DNA of 64,000 nt from Candidatus Afararchaeum irisae (GCA_034190545.1 JAXIOF010000036.1:1-64000), one strand, 5' to 3'. Shown: positions 47,532 to 56,607, counted from the first letter of the stretch. Program-made: numbers and translations. Notes: generated from the sequence alone by a model not told the origin.

Positions 47532-48458
47532 ATGTCGATTTCAGCCACGTCCTTAGGTTTACGTTCTAAGCTCGGCAAGTCAGAGGAGGTCTTCGACTGC
47601 TGTGATACAGAGTTCCGCCTGAGGGCTAAGGGTCTACGTGCTTCGAGAGCCGTCTCCGATGCGCGAGGTAAGGCGGAGACACTCGAATCCGAACTCGATG
47701 CTTTCAACGAGACGAGTGCTGTCTCGCGTCTCAACTCCGACGGATGGGTAGAGAGCTACCACGTCCGTAGAGTAGTCGAACGTGGGATGGAGTATTACCG
47801 ACTCACGGACGGAGTACTCGACATACGTCACGGCGAGGTCGAGAGACAGATCAAGTCCTACATACGCGGTGAGAGATCTGAGGTGGATGTAGGAAGTCTC
47901 GACGGGGTCGAGGGGGATATAGAGGAGGACATACGCATCGAGGATGACGAAGTCAGAGTCTCGCGTGACATTAAACTCGATCTCAACTCTCTCGCAAAGG
48001 GATACATAGTCGACGCCGTACTCGAAGAACTCGACCGGCTCGGTGTCGAGGGATTCGTCGATGGAGGCGGGGACATAGCCACTACGTATCCGATTAGGGT
48101 AGGCATCGAGAGCCCGTACCCCTCCGAGAAGCCGTTGAAGAAAATCAAGACTGACTGGAGTATAGCCACGTCGGGAGGGTACAGACGCGAAAGATCCGAA
48201 ATCGATCATATCTACCGCCCTCTCAGTGACGGCGAAAGAACACATGACATAGAGGTAGGATCGAAGAACAGATCCGTAACAGTCGTCTCCGAGAGAGACT
48301 GTACCGAAGCCGATGCCCTAGCCACCGCAGTCTCGGTATTAGACCCCGACGAGGCTATCGAGTTGATCGAGGAACGTGAAGGAACCGAGGCACTCGTTGT
48401 CCACTCGGGCGTTCTCAAAAAGACATCCGGATTTGAGGAACATGAAGCAGAAACATAG
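47532..48458 (+). CDS. apbE: ApbE-family FAD:protein FMN transferase
   Basis: Attaches FMN covalently to Thr or Ser of target proteins using FAD. The 308-residue protein has the family landmarks LDLNSLAKGYIVDAVLEEL, FVDGGGDIATTY, ATSGGYRR and CTEADALATAV. It has no signal peptide or lipobox, unlike most exported ApbE proteins, so it probably acts in the cytoplasm or the target is modified before export. It is shorter than many family members. The adjacent genes encode a membrane-anchored acidic protein, a calcium-repeat protein and a b-type cytochrome-like protein. Confidence 0.87.
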   Translation: MSISATSLGLRSKLGKSEEVFDCCDTEFRLRAKGLRASRAVSDARGKAETLESELDAFNETSAVSRLNSDGWVESYHVRRVVERGMEYYRLTDGVLDIRHGEVERQIKSYIRGERSEVDVGSLDGVEGDIEEDIRIEDDEVRVSRDIKLDLNSLAKGYIVDAVLEELDRLGVEGFVDGGGDIATTYPIRVGIESPYPSEKPLKKIKTDWSIATSGGYRRERSEIDHIYRPLSDGERTHDIEVGSKNRSVTVVSERDCTEADALATAVSVLDPDEAIELIEEREGTEALVVHSGVLKKTSGFEEHEAET

Positions 48459-48729
48459 GAGAGCTGTGACTTTCGCCGCTGTATTTGTCCTAATCTTATC
48501 GATAGCAGTCACGTGGCAGGTGGGTGTCTACCGGGAGACACAGGCGAAGGAGTCGAAGACAGAGGATCTGGTCAACAGCCAAGTTCAGAAGCGTCACTCT
48601 ACCAACGACTACGACGGAGACGGAATCACTGATGCGTCTGACCGATGTCCGACACGTCCCGAGACGCAGAACGGCTTCGAGGACTCAGACGGCTGTCCCG
48701 ACATAGTCACGACCACGGGGGCGTCTTAA
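48442..48729 (+). CDS. Exported protein with thrombospondin type 3-like calcium repeats
   Basis: A 95-residue protein from ATG 48442, overlapping apbE by 17 bases. One N-terminal membrane anchor or signal (about 8-28) is followed by a helical linker and two calcium-binding motifs of the TSP3 type: DYDGDGITDASDRCP and FEDSDGCPD, with two cysteines that may form a disulfide. Such repeats are known from outer proteins of bacteria and archaea. The tight overlap places it in the same message as apbE. Confidence 0.7.
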   Translation: MKQKHRRAVTFAAVFVLILSIAVTWQVGVYRETQAKESKTEDLVNSQVQKRHSTNDYDGDGITDASDRCPTRPETQNGFEDSDGCPDIVTTTGAS

Positions 48730-48733
48730 TGGG

Positions 48734-49294
48734 GTGGGAGCCGTGACCTTCGAGACCCTCTGGTATATCGACAGGGCGGCGGGACTCGTCTCGTATGTCT
48801 CGCTATATCTCGCCGTACTCACTGGAGTCTTCTATAACACGAAGAGGTTTGGGGAGCTAAACAGAGCCGCCGACAGGGTACACGTCCCCATCTCAGTCTT
48901 TGCCACACTAACGGTGCTCGGACACGGAGTCGTGGGAGCCTTTGATACCTTAGCCATATTAGACGGCGCGGTTCCGTCCCCCAATTACCCTATAAACTTC
49001 TTCGTCAACGGAGTCTTAGTCGGAGTCGGGGGTCTCTTACTCCTCATGGTCGCAGTCATCGCCTTCCTCGACCCGAGACGTTTTGACAGACCCTACAGTC
49101 CTCGTGTCGTCCACGCCTTCGCGTACGGAGGATATGCTTTCGCAACGGTACACACCGTCGCAGTCGGGACTGATATCGGAAGACTCCTACGTGTTTCCAT
49201 ACTGAGTTCGGTGGCTTTCGTGGTCTACCTCTTGATCGTGAGGTCTCTGAGTGCTAAACTCGGAGAGACGGAGGTGGGGACAGATATGGCTTAA
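48734..49294 (+). CDS. Ferric reductase-like membrane protein with two heme-ligand His pairs
   Basis: A 186-residue protein starting with GTG at 48734, with five or so membrane segments. Two histidine pairs are seen: HVPISVFATLTVLGH (x13) and HAFAYGGYAFATVH (x12), the spacing of bis-heme b proteins such as the ferric reductase transmembrane domain. No FAD- or NAD-binding domain is attached. With ApbE upstream it may pass electrons across the membrane to a flavin-carrying partner. A competing ATG at 48730 is in another frame and gives five codons only. Confidence 0.7.
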   Translation: MGAVTFETLWYIDRAAGLVSYVSLYLAVLTGVFYNTKRFGELNRAADRVHVPISVFATLTVLGHGVVGAFDTLAILDGAVPSPNYPINFFVNGVLVGVGGLLLLMVAVIAFLDPRRFDRPYSPRVVHAFAYGGYAFATVHTVAVGTDIGRLLRVSILSSVAFVVYLLIVRSLSAKLGETEVGTDMA

Positions 49295-49300
49295 TAATAC

Positions 49301-49819
49301 CTAGTAGCCTTCCCAGAGACCCAGCATCTTATCGACGAGGCGGTCGGAGAAGCTCTTTCTGTGTACTGTGTAGAGACGTCTGATCTTGTCGGGCTCCTTG
49401 AGTGAGTAGAGTACGCTACGACCTTCCCTCTCCTTCTCGACGACGTCTTCTTCTTCAAGGCGTGAGAGGTGCCACGATATAGTCGAGCGTGACTTGTCTA
49501 TCCTCTCGCTGAGATCGGAGGTTGAGAGCGCGCCCTCGTCGGCGAGATGTCCTATTATGCGCCGCGAGTACTCACGTCTTAGAGCGTTCATAACTGCTTT
49601 GTCCTCCGACTTGAACGAACCCGACGCGTAGTAACGCGTGTAGTCGCCGTCGTCTGATACTTCTACGAGACCCTCGTCTTCGAGCTGTCTGAGCTGATAC
49701 TGGAGAGTACCCTGTGCGTAGTCGAGTTCCCGGAGTAGCTCGCGGAAGTGGATTCCCGGGTTCGAGTCAATCTCCCTGTATATATCGCGTCTCGACTGTA
49801 GTTCGGGCTCGTCATCCAT
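49301..49819 (-). CDS. Transcriptional regulator with two winged helix-turn-helix domains
   Basis: A 172-residue protein. The first domain (about 5-65) has RRDIYREIDSNPGIHFRELL and the wing DYTRYY. The second (about 75-150) has RRIIGHLADEGALSTSDLSE and a recognition helix SRSTISWHLSRLEEEDVVEK. Such double winged-helix proteins are frequent haloarchaeal membrane- or stress-related regulators. It follows a small membrane protein gene by four bases, a pair often seen in haloarchaea. It converges on the ferric reductase-like gene and might control it, but no evidence is visible. Confidence 0.85.
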   Translation of the reverse strand: MDDEPELQSRRDIYREIDSNPGIHFRELLRELDYAQGTLQYQLRQLEDEGLVEVSDDGDYTRYYASGSFKSEDKAVMNALRREYSRRIIGHLADEGALSTSDLSERIDKSRSTISWHLSRLEEEDVVEKEREGRSVLYSLKEPDKIRRLYTVHRKSFSDRLVDKMLGLWEGY

Positions 49820-49823
49820 TTTC

Positions 49824-50114
49824 TTACTCCTGAATTATAGCTATGAAGAAGAGGACTAATCCTAAGACTATGAAGAATGACGATAGATGCTCTACTGTTT
49901 CTAGAGCGAGTGTGGTTCTGAGTGTAGTCTCGACGAATACGATGAGACCACGGAGTCCGAACGCTAAGTACGCACCTGTGACGATGAGCATACTCTTGTC
50001 CCTTTCTCTTCTCCAAGTCAGGAAGCTCAGGACTCCGAGTGTCAGAGACAGGAGGAGTATGCCGAAGCTCAGAACCTGTTCTATCTGACCGGGTGTAATC
50101 TGAAGTACTATCAT
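49824..50114 (-). CDS. Small membrane protein (DUF7521-like) paired with winged-helix regulator
   Basis: A 96-residue protein with three membrane segments (about 13-32, 41-60, 73-94) and a charged loop TWRRERDKSML. It sits directly before the double winged-helix gene. Haloarchaea often carry this pair, which is the basis for the family name. It may be a membrane sensor for the regulator, which is inferred. The 183 bases upstream to the ATPase gene hold only promoter-like sequence. Confidence 0.65.
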   Translation of the reverse strand: MIVLQITPGQIEQVLSFGILLLSLTLGVLSFLTWRRERDKSMLIVTGAYLAFGLRGLIVFVETTLRTTLALETVEHLSSFFIVLGLVLFFIAIIQE

Positions 50115-50297
50115 CTTTTCGAGTATTTCTTAGGCAGTCTCAAAAGTATATGGTCGACGAGGACTGGTCTACTGATGCACAGAAGTACGAGTTCATCATG
50201 TTCTCAAAAGACACGCCTAAAGTTACGGCTTCGCGTACATACTTCGAATCCTCGTACAGGAGTCGAAACTACTCTTCATCCCGTATAATCATAAATC

Positions 50298-52979
50298 TTA
50301 GTCATCGGCTCCGTCACGTCTTCCGAAGATTCCTATGAACTGTCTCTGGAATCCTATCTCCAGGACTGTGAAGACTGCCGTCATCCCCATTATGTACATC
50401 CAGTGGCTGAGTCCTATTGGAACGACCTCGAATACCGACGCAAGTGGCGTGTAAAGGAGGAGTAGCTGAGCGACGAATGCCACTCCCACGGTAACCGAGA
50501 GCCAGATGTTAGAGAAGATACTGAGTCCATAGTCCCGCCTTACTATCTGGAACATAACTATCTCGAACATCGCGAGTGATGTGAAGAGAACCGTCTGTGC
50601 GAGACGGAAATCGTCTATATAGGCGAAGAAGAGCTGGAGAAACAGGATCGCGGCTAAGGGTCCTGTGAGGAGTACCATCGAGACGATCTTTCTGTTGATT
50701 ATTGATACGTTAGGGTCACGCGGGTCACGGTTCATAACATCCGGAACGCTCTCGTCGGCGGCGAGAGCCATAGCTGGAGGACCGTCGGTGGCGAAGTTGA
50801 CCCAGAGGATCATGACGGCTGTGAGGACTACGGTGTCTGACCCTCTGAAGTATTCGGGGAAGAAGAGACCTCCTATGATTGAACCCAGAAAGACGAACAT
50901 CACCTCGGCTGAGTTGGTTGAGAGGAGGTAGTTGGTGACCTTACGTATGTTGTCGAATATAGTCCTGCCTTCCCTTATGGCGTCACGTATAGTCACGAAG
51001 TTGTCGTCCAAGAGGACTATGTCGCTGCTCTTCTTCGCGACGTCAGTACCCTGCTGACCCATAGCCACACCCACGTCGGCGTTTTTGAGCGCGGGAGCGT
51101 CGTTGACACCGTCACCCGTCATAGCGACGTGGAGCCCGCTGTCCTGAAGAGCCTTGAGTATACGCACCTTATGGCTCGGCGAGACTCTTGCGAATATCTC
51201 TGTATCGGTGACGGCGTCACGTAGCTCGTCATCGTCCATCGACTCAATCTCGCGTCCCGTGACTGCCTTCTCGGGGTCGAAGCCTAGACTCTCTCCTATA
51301 GCCCTCGCAGTCTTTATGTCGTCACCCGTAGCCATTACGACATGTATACCCGCGGTTCGGCAGTCCTCGACCGCCTCCTTGACCTCCTCGCGCGGCGGGT
51401 CAATCATAGCCTGTAATCCGAGGAAGACCATCCCAGACTCTATCTCGTCGTCGTCGCCGTCGGTATCGCTAGGCTCTTTCATAGCGAATCCGAGGACACG
51501 GAGTGCGTCACCCGCGTACTCGGAGACCTTCTCCTCAATCTCGCCGCGTCTTTCGTCGTCGAGTTCGACGACTTCGTCGTCTACGAGCATACGGTCACAT
51601 CTGTCGAGTACCGTCTCGGGTGCGCCTTTCATGTAGGCATTCGCGCCGTCGGTGATAGCAGTCATCCGTTTACGGCTCGAGGAGAAGGGTATCGATCTCT
51701 CACGCTCCTCGGGCGCGTCTATGCCTGCCTTCCTCGCGGCTACGAGGAGTGCGGTCTCGGTGGGCCCTCCGTCGAAGCCGTCCTCAGTCTCGTCGGTGTT
51801 GTTCGAGTAGACTCCACACCGGAGTATCTCGCCTATCTCCTCGGGGTCTATCTCGTCGCCGTCGGAGCCGTAGAACTCTCCCTCAGTCTCGGTTCCGACT
51901 CCGGTTACTGAGACCTCACGTCCGTTCGAGTAGATTCTACGGACTGTCATGGTTCCCTGTGTCAGAGTCCCCGTCTTGTCGGAGACTATGTAGTTGACCG
52001 ATCCGAGTGACTCGACGACAGGGAGGCGTCGTACGAGTGCGTTTCTCTCGTACATCCTCCGGGAGCCGAGTGCGAGAGAGAAGGTGACTATAGCCGGAAG
52101 TGCCTCGGGAACTGCGGCGACGACGAGTCCGACCGAGAGGAGGAAGAGTGTTATCCAGTCAGTACCTGTTACGAGCCACTGTATTACGGCTATGACGGCG
52201 ATGAATCCCGATACGAGGTATCCGAGCCTCTTTCCCATCTCGTCGACTTCCTTCTGGAAGGGAGTCTTCTCGTCTGAGGCAAGCTGGAGCTCGTCAGCTA
52301 TCCCGCCTATTTCGGTGTCCATTCCCGTCCGTGTCACAACCGCAACGCCGCGACCACGTACGACGTCGGTTCCCCTGAAGACTGTGTTTTCGCGCTCGGC
52401 AACCGTCGCGTCTTCGTCGACGGGGTCGGTTGACTTAGTAACCTGTTCGCTCTCGCCCGTGAGAGCCGACTCGGTGGTTTCGAGCGACTCGACCTGTAGG
52501 AGACGTGCGTCGGCTGGAACAGAGTCGCCCTGTTCGAGTAGTATTATGTCGCCGGGGACTACCTTCTTCGAGTCTATCTCCTTCGTTTCCCCTCCACGTC
52601 TCACCTTCGCAGTCGGTGTCGCTATCTCCATGAGTGACGAGATAGCCCTCTCAGCACGGTAGTCTTGGTAGAATCCGAAGAGACCGTTCCCGAAGAGTAT
52701 GAGTGAGATTATAGCCGCCTCTCCCCATCTCGGGCTCTCGCCGGGGAAGACACCGACCCCTACCGAGAGTACCACTGCTATCACGAGTATGTAGACGAGG
52801 TAGTCACGGAACTGGTCGACGAGTATCTCGACTGCTGAGGGTCCTTCGTCCTCCTCTATCCTGTTTTCTCCCTCTTCTTCGAGACGTCTCTCCGCCTCGT
52901 CGTGTGTCAGACCGTCGCTCTGACTCGCGGTCTCCGACAGAACCTCGTCCCGGGTACAGGCGTGTCCTTCGACCTTCAT
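50298..52979 (-). CDS. P-type cation ATPase, Ca2+/P2 type
   Basis: An 893-residue transport ATPase with an N-terminal cation-ATPase domain (LTHDEAERRLEEEGENRIEE), ten membrane segments, the TGES loop (ALTGESEQVTK), the phosphorylation motif DKTGTLTQGTM, and the hinge TGDGVNDAPALKNADVG. The membrane helix PEALPAIVTFSLALG is the P2-type cation site and the C-terminal helices complete a Ca2+-pump layout. It may export Ca2+ or import/export another cation; specificity cannot be proved from sequence. No sign of truncation. Confidence 0.93.
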   Translation of the reverse strand: MKVEGHACTRDEVLSETASQSDGLTHDEAERRLEEEGENRIEEDEGPSAVEILVDQFRDYLVYILVIAVVLSVGVGVFPGESPRWGEAAIISLILFGNGLFGFYQDYRAERAISSLMEIATPTAKVRRGGETKEIDSKKVVPGDIILLEQGDSVPADARLLQVESLETTESALTGESEQVTKSTDPVDEDATVAERENTVFRGTDVVRGRGVAVVTRTGMDTEIGGIADELQLASDEKTPFQKEVDEMGKRLGYLVSGFIAVIAVIQWLVTGTDWITLFLLSVGLVVAAVPEALPAIVTFSLALGSRRMYERNALVRRLPVVESLGSVNYIVSDKTGTLTQGTMTVRRIYSNGREVSVTGVGTETEGEFYGSDGDEIDPEEIGEILRCGVYSNNTDETEDGFDGGPTETALLVAARKAGIDAPEERERSIPFSSSRKRMTAITDGANAYMKGAPETVLDRCDRMLVDDEVVELDDERRGEIEEKVSEYAGDALRVLGFAMKEPSDTDGDDDEIESGMVFLGLQAMIDPPREEVKEAVEDCRTAGIHVVMATGDDIKTARAIGESLGFDPEKAVTGREIESMDDDELRDAVTDTEIFARVSPSHKVRILKALQDSGLHVAMTGDGVNDAPALKNADVGVAMGQQGTDVAKKSSDIVLLDDNFVTIRDAIREGRTIFDNIRKVTNYLLSTNSAEVMFVFLGSIIGGLFFPEYFRGSDTVVLTAVMILWVNFATDGPPAMALAADESVPDVMNRDPRDPNVSIINRKIVSMVLLTGPLAAILFLQLFFAYIDDFRLAQTVLFTSLAMFEIVMFQIVRRDYGLSIFSNIWLSVTVGVAFVAQLLLLYTPLASVFEVVPIGLSHWMYIMGMTAVFTVLEIGFQRQFIGIFGRRDGADD

Positions 52980-53127
52980 TTCCCGGAGTATCTCGGAGTA
53001 TTACGGCTTCGGCTTCGGATTCGGATCTTATCAACAAACAGCAAACCCTGATGTATAGCCTTAATACACGGGCGATAATACGTGGACTGGATCGAAAGGT
53101 CCGAAGGTAAGCCAAATTCCCCGTATG

Positions 53128-53305
53128 GGGAGGATGGTCTAGTGGCAAAGTGGACTTGTCTCTAAGCAAAGCTTAGAGGCTAACGAAGCTCCGCTTCGTG
53201 ATGCCGTAGAGAATAAGACCCACCCATAGTAGGTGTCTGAGGTAGACTTCTCTAGAAGCCTCGGAGCTTGACTCCGAGGTAGTTCACACCTTATCTATCC
53301 TCTCA
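53128..53305 (+). ncRNA. Structured noncoding locus with tRNA-like ends
   Basis: The 364-base space between the ATPase and HalX genes contains several helices. GGGAGGA at 53128-53134 pairs with TCCTCTC at 53298-53304 (7 bp, one G-T), like an acceptor stem. TG and a D-arm-like GTCT-loop-GGAC (53137-53155, loop containing TGG) follow. Then come hairpins 53159-53179 (9 bp with one G-T, loop AAA), 53183-53199 (7 bp, loop TCC) and 53259-53279 (8 bp, five-base loop). A weak T-arm-like AGGT/ACCT lies at 53277-53291, but the TTCRA consensus and a normal anticodon arm are missing. It may be a decayed or intron-loaded tRNA, or another structured RNA. Confidence 0.45.
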
Positions 53306-53343
53306 CAGTGACACAGACCTGTCGCCTGTCGCCTGTCACGCTT

Positions 53344-53916
53344 CTATACCGTATTCGGTCTCTTCTGTCCCTTAGCTTTAGTATCTGTCTCGAAGACTTC
53401 GTCGGCTTTCTCACGTGCTCTGTCGAGTTCGTCCTGTAGCCTGGAGTACTCCCGGCTGTTGTATAGCTCCGTAGACGACAACGAGCTCTCAAGTGCTTCC
53501 TTTATCTCCGAGAGGCTGTAGCTTTTCCTCGTAGCCTCGTCGTACTCTTTGAGCGACAGGACGTTTTCGACTGACTCGGTAAGCTCGTCCCTCTCGACGG
53601 GTTTGACGACGTAGTCGTCAATCTCCATGTTGAGTACGTCTATGCTCGGACTCACAGCTGTGACTACGACCACCCTCGTGCCGAGGCAGTTGTCACGTAT
53701 CTCCTCGAGTATCTCGTCGCCCGAGATGTCGGGCATAAGTCTGTCGAGAACAACGAGGTCGACGTCTTCGTCGATCCTTTCGAGGGCTTCAGTTCCGGTG
53801 TACGCGACCCTGACGTCGTAGGAGTCAAGCCAGACGGAGTAGAGATCGACTATCTCCTCCTCGTCGTCGACTATGAGTACGGTAGGCTTGTCACCTCTCT
53901 CGCCGTCGGTGCCCAT
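53344..53916 (-). CDS. HalX-domain response regulator
   Basis: A 190-residue protein. The receiver (about 10-125) has VLIVDDEEEIVDLY, phosphoacceptor Asp in DLVVLDRLMPDISGDE and Lys in VVKPVERDEL. The C-terminal part is a coiled coil rich in Glu and Lys, the HalX domain, which is specific to haloarchaeal regulators and lacks a DNA-binding motif. No kinase is adjacent. Confidence 0.92.
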   Translation of the reverse strand: MGTDGERGDKPTVLIVDDEEEIVDLYSVWLDSYDVRVAYTGTEALERIDEDVDLVVLDRLMPDISGDEILEEIRDNCLGTRVVVVTAVSPSIDVLNMEIDDYVVKPVERDELTESVENVLSLKEYDEATRKSYSLSEIKEALESSLSSTELYNSREYSRLQDELDRAREKADEVFETDTKAKGQKRPNTV

Positions 53917-53956
53917 GCACGAAAATACTTGGTGTCTCCGAAAATACCTTTCGTTT

Positions 53957-55342
53957 CTACCCGTGTCTCTCGAATAACTCGACCGATCTCTTCCTCTCCT
54001 CGTCGTGGTCGAGTATCGGGGACGGATAATCGATCTCGTCGAACTTTGGAGACTCGTAGGGACGGTGTATGTAGCTGTCGTCTACCTCACGTAGCTCGGG
54101 AATCCACCGTCTTATGTACTCGCCGTCGGGATCGTACTTCTCGCCCTGTGTCCACGGGTTGAAGACCCTGAAGTAGGGCTGGGCGTCTGTTCCTACCGAG
54201 TACGCCCACTGTATACCGCCGACCATCGCGGGAGTGTCGGCGTCGACCAGATGCTTCTTGAGGTGGTCGTGGAGACGTCTCCAGTCGGCACGCAGATCCT
54301 TCGCCGCGAAGCTCGCTGTCACCATACGTGGACGGTTGTGCATCCATCCCGTCTGCTTAAGCTGACGCATTCCGGCGTCGACGAAGGGGAAACCCGTCTC
54401 TCCCTCGATAAAAGCCCTCCAGTCGGAGTCTTCACAGCCCCAGTCTATCGAGCGGTACTTCTCTATGAAAGCCTTCTCGGTCGTCTCGGGGTGGTTCCAG
54501 AGCATCTGGAAGTAGAAGTCCCTCCAAGCGAGCTCCTCCTGCCAGACTCTCGCGCCGTCGTCGTCCTTGTCCTCATCCTCCGTTTTTTCCCTAACCCTCT
54601 CCGACGCCCAGAAAGCCTCACGCACCGAGACTGTCCCGAACTTGAGATGGGGCGACAGCTTCGAGGTAGAGTCGAGTGCGGGGTAGTCCCTCTCGTCGTC
54701 GTACCTGTCGATTCGGTCTACGAAGCCTTCGAGCCTCTCTGTGCCCGCCTCTCTTCCTCCCACGAACTCCGACTCGACGTCACTGATCCCGAAGTCTTCT
54801 CGGCTCGGAAGTTCCGACGACTCGACCTCAGGAGTCACGAAGCCCTCGGGCGACTCGGGCTCGGGCTTCTCGACGTCGAACCACTTGTCTCTGTAATACG
54901 AGTAGACCTGGTAGGGATCACCTTTCTGTGTCGTGATCTCCCTCTTCTCCGAGATTACGACGTCCTTGAGTCCCTCCGAACTGACCCCGAGATCTCGAAG
55001 ACTCTCCTCGTTACATCTCGCGTACGGTGTGTAGCTGTTGTTGTAGTAGATCCTCTCGGCGTCGACCTCCTCACAGACGGCTCTAACCTCCTCGACCGGG
55101 TCGCCGCGTCTCACGACGAGTCTCTCACCGTCCCTCGACCCGAAGCTTTCCTCGAGAGATCTGAGGGAGTCGTGCCAGAACTTGAGCCTCTTTCCGCCGA
55201 TACTCTCCGAGTTCAGGAGCGCGTCGTCGACGACGTAGACCGGGACGACCTCGTCGTGTCTCTCGGCAGCCTCGACGAGTGCAGTGTTGTCGTACCTCCT
55301 CAGAGACCTCCTTATCCAGACGACGCCTGCGGATCTGTCCAT
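53957..55342 (-). CDS. phr: Deoxyribodipyrimidine photolyase (class I)
   Basis: Light-driven repair enzyme for cyclobutane pyrimidine dimers, 461 residues. The N-terminal antenna domain starts VVWIRRSLRRYDNTALVEA. The C-terminal FAD domain has WQEELAWRDFYFQMLWN, the characteristic GFPFVDAGMRQLKQTGWMHN and RPRMVTASFAAKDLRADW. Length and motifs indicate a complete protein. It is divergent from the broken membrane gene at 55452. Photoprotection fits a sunlit brine habitat. Confidence 0.96.
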   Translation of the reverse strand: MDRSAGVVWIRRSLRRYDNTALVEAAERHDEVVPVYVVDDALLNSESIGGKRLKFWHDSLRSLEESFGSRDGERLVVRRGDPVEEVRAVCEEVDAERIYYNNSYTPYARCNEESLRDLGVSSEGLKDVVISEKREITTQKGDPYQVYSYYRDKWFDVEKPEPESPEGFVTPEVESSELPSREDFGISDVESEFVGGREAGTERLEGFVDRIDRYDDERDYPALDSTSKLSPHLKFGTVSVREAFWASERVREKTEDEDKDDDGARVWQEELAWRDFYFQMLWNHPETTEKAFIEKYRSIDWGCEDSDWRAFIEGETGFPFVDAGMRQLKQTGWMHNRPRMVTASFAAKDLRADWRRLHDHLKKHLVDADTPAMVGGIQWAYSVGTDAQPYFRVFNPWTQGEKYDPDGEYIRRWIPELREVDDSYIHRPYESPKFDEIDYPSPILDHDEERKRSVELFERHG

Positions 55343-55451
55343 GTCCCAGAGTCGGAGCCTCGGAAGTTAGGGCTTTGGGGAAAATGTCAGAACAGCCGAA
55401 ATAAGTTTTACAAGGGTCTATAATGAAGTATCGGCTTGGTGGTGTGAAAAT

Positions 55452-55831
55452 ATGAAATCCGGCAGATGGAACCGAGGGCTTGGCTGGCTCTGGCTGATAG
55501 TGACGTTCGGGTGGGGGCTCTACGTAGCCGCGAACATAGAAACGTGGATGGCGAACGACATGGGGATGGTGAGGACGATGCACAGACACGCACATACTAT
55601 GGGAAGTCTGGGAGCCTACTTCAACATCATGTACGGAAACAGGGTCTCGAAGGGGACGGAGCCAAGAAAGGCGGTGCTGTACTCGCGCTGGTAGGCATGT
55701 TCGCTGTCACACTCGTCTGGCCTCTCCAGCTGAGTGTCCCCGGTAACGTGGGTCAGATCCTCGTGGTTCTGACCTTCGTAGTCCTCGCCGCCGCGGCGGC
55801 TATCCTCGGATACGGCGAGCTCAAGTCGTAA
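55452..55831 (+). pseudogene. Membrane protein gene with a one-base frameshift
   Basis: Frame one starts MKSGRWNRGLGWLWLIVTFG and ends at 55694; the continuing frame (GAKKGGAVLALVGMFAVTLV) ends at 55831. Adding one G to the GGGG run at 55652-55655 joins them into a protein of about 126 residues with four membrane segments, reading SKGDGAKKGG across the join. No family is recognised. His residues lie in the loop MHRHAHTMG. The lesion is a single base in a base run, so a sequencing or assembly error is a real possibility. Confidence 0.6.
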
Positions 55832-55874
55832 TGTAACGAAGTCCCTTTTTTGTATGAGGACGACCAAGAGACAG

Positions 55875-56519
55875 ATGCACGTCTTCATCAACTCGGCGAT
55901 GAGTGCCGACGGCAAGATATCCAACGTGAGACGCGAACAGGTACGTATCTCGGGCGCGGGCGACTTCGAGAGGGTTGACAGTCTCAGGGCAGAGTCGGAC
56001 GCTATAGGAGTCGGCGTCGGAACCGTCTTAGCCGACGACCCATCTCTCACGGTGAAGGACGAGGGCGAGAATCCTCTCCGTGTCGTCTTCGACTCGGGAG
56101 CGAGGACGCCCGAGGACTCGGAGGTGTTCGAGGGTGAATCCGATACTGTCGTCTTCGTGGGCAGAAGAGCCGACGACGAGGACGTAGACAGGCTGAGACG
56201 AAGAGCCGACGTAGTACGGACATACGGCGATAGCGATAGGGTCGACCTCGGAGAAGCCGTCGAGACACTTGAGGAAAGAGGTGTAGAGAGCCTCATGGTC
56301 GAGGGCGGCGGCGGTATCAACTACTCTTTCCTGAGTGAGAAGCTCGTCGACGAGATCCTCGTATACGTCGGTGCGTCGGTCATAGGCGGGACAGACGCGC
56401 CGACAGTCGTCGACGGCGACGGCTTCGTCGATAAGTATCCACGTCTCGAACTCGGATCTGTCGAACGCATCGACGAGGGCGTCCTACTGAGATGGACTGT
56501 CGACAAGGAAAGTTATTAA
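55875..56519 (+). CDS. 2,5-diamino-6-ribosylamino-pyrimidinone phosphate reductase (ArfC/Rib7 type)
   Basis: RibD C-terminal domain reductase of archaeal riboflavin and F420 synthesis, 214 residues from ATG 55875. It starts HVFINSAMSADGKIS, has AIGVGVGTVLADDPSLTV and VEGGGGINYSFLSEKLVDE, all typical. An in-frame ATG at 55854 would add seven residues; the T run at 55845-55850 lies 25-30 bases before 55875 and fits a TATA-like element for the shorter form. Confidence 0.92.
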   Translation: MHVFINSAMSADGKISNVRREQVRISGAGDFERVDSLRAESDAIGVGVGTVLADDPSLTVKDEGENPLRVVFDSGARTPEDSEVFEGESDTVVFVGRRADDEDVDRLRRRADVVRTYGDSDRVDLGEAVETLEERGVESLMVEGGGGINYSFLSEKLVDEILVYVGASVIGGTDAPTVVDGDGFVDKYPRLELGSVERIDEGVLLRWTVDKESY

Positions 56520-56607
56520 ATCTACACGGCTGCCTCACAGGAGTTGTGAACTTTACATCTTGGATTAACAATAAACTTAATAACATTCCGGAGCTTACTC
56601 AGACCTG

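Noticed and set aside
51994-52662. 222-codon plus-strand open frame rich in Ser and Thr
   Set aside because: Antisense to the P-type ATPase gene; the composition is typical of a reverse-strand shadow.
53128-53305. Ordinary tRNA gene
   Set aside because: Acceptor and D-arm look right, but there is no standard anticodon arm and no T-arm consensus, so only a tRNA-like structured locus is reported.
54251-55423. 390-codon plus-strand open frame
   Set aside because: Antisense shadow of the photolyase gene, which is complete and well conserved.
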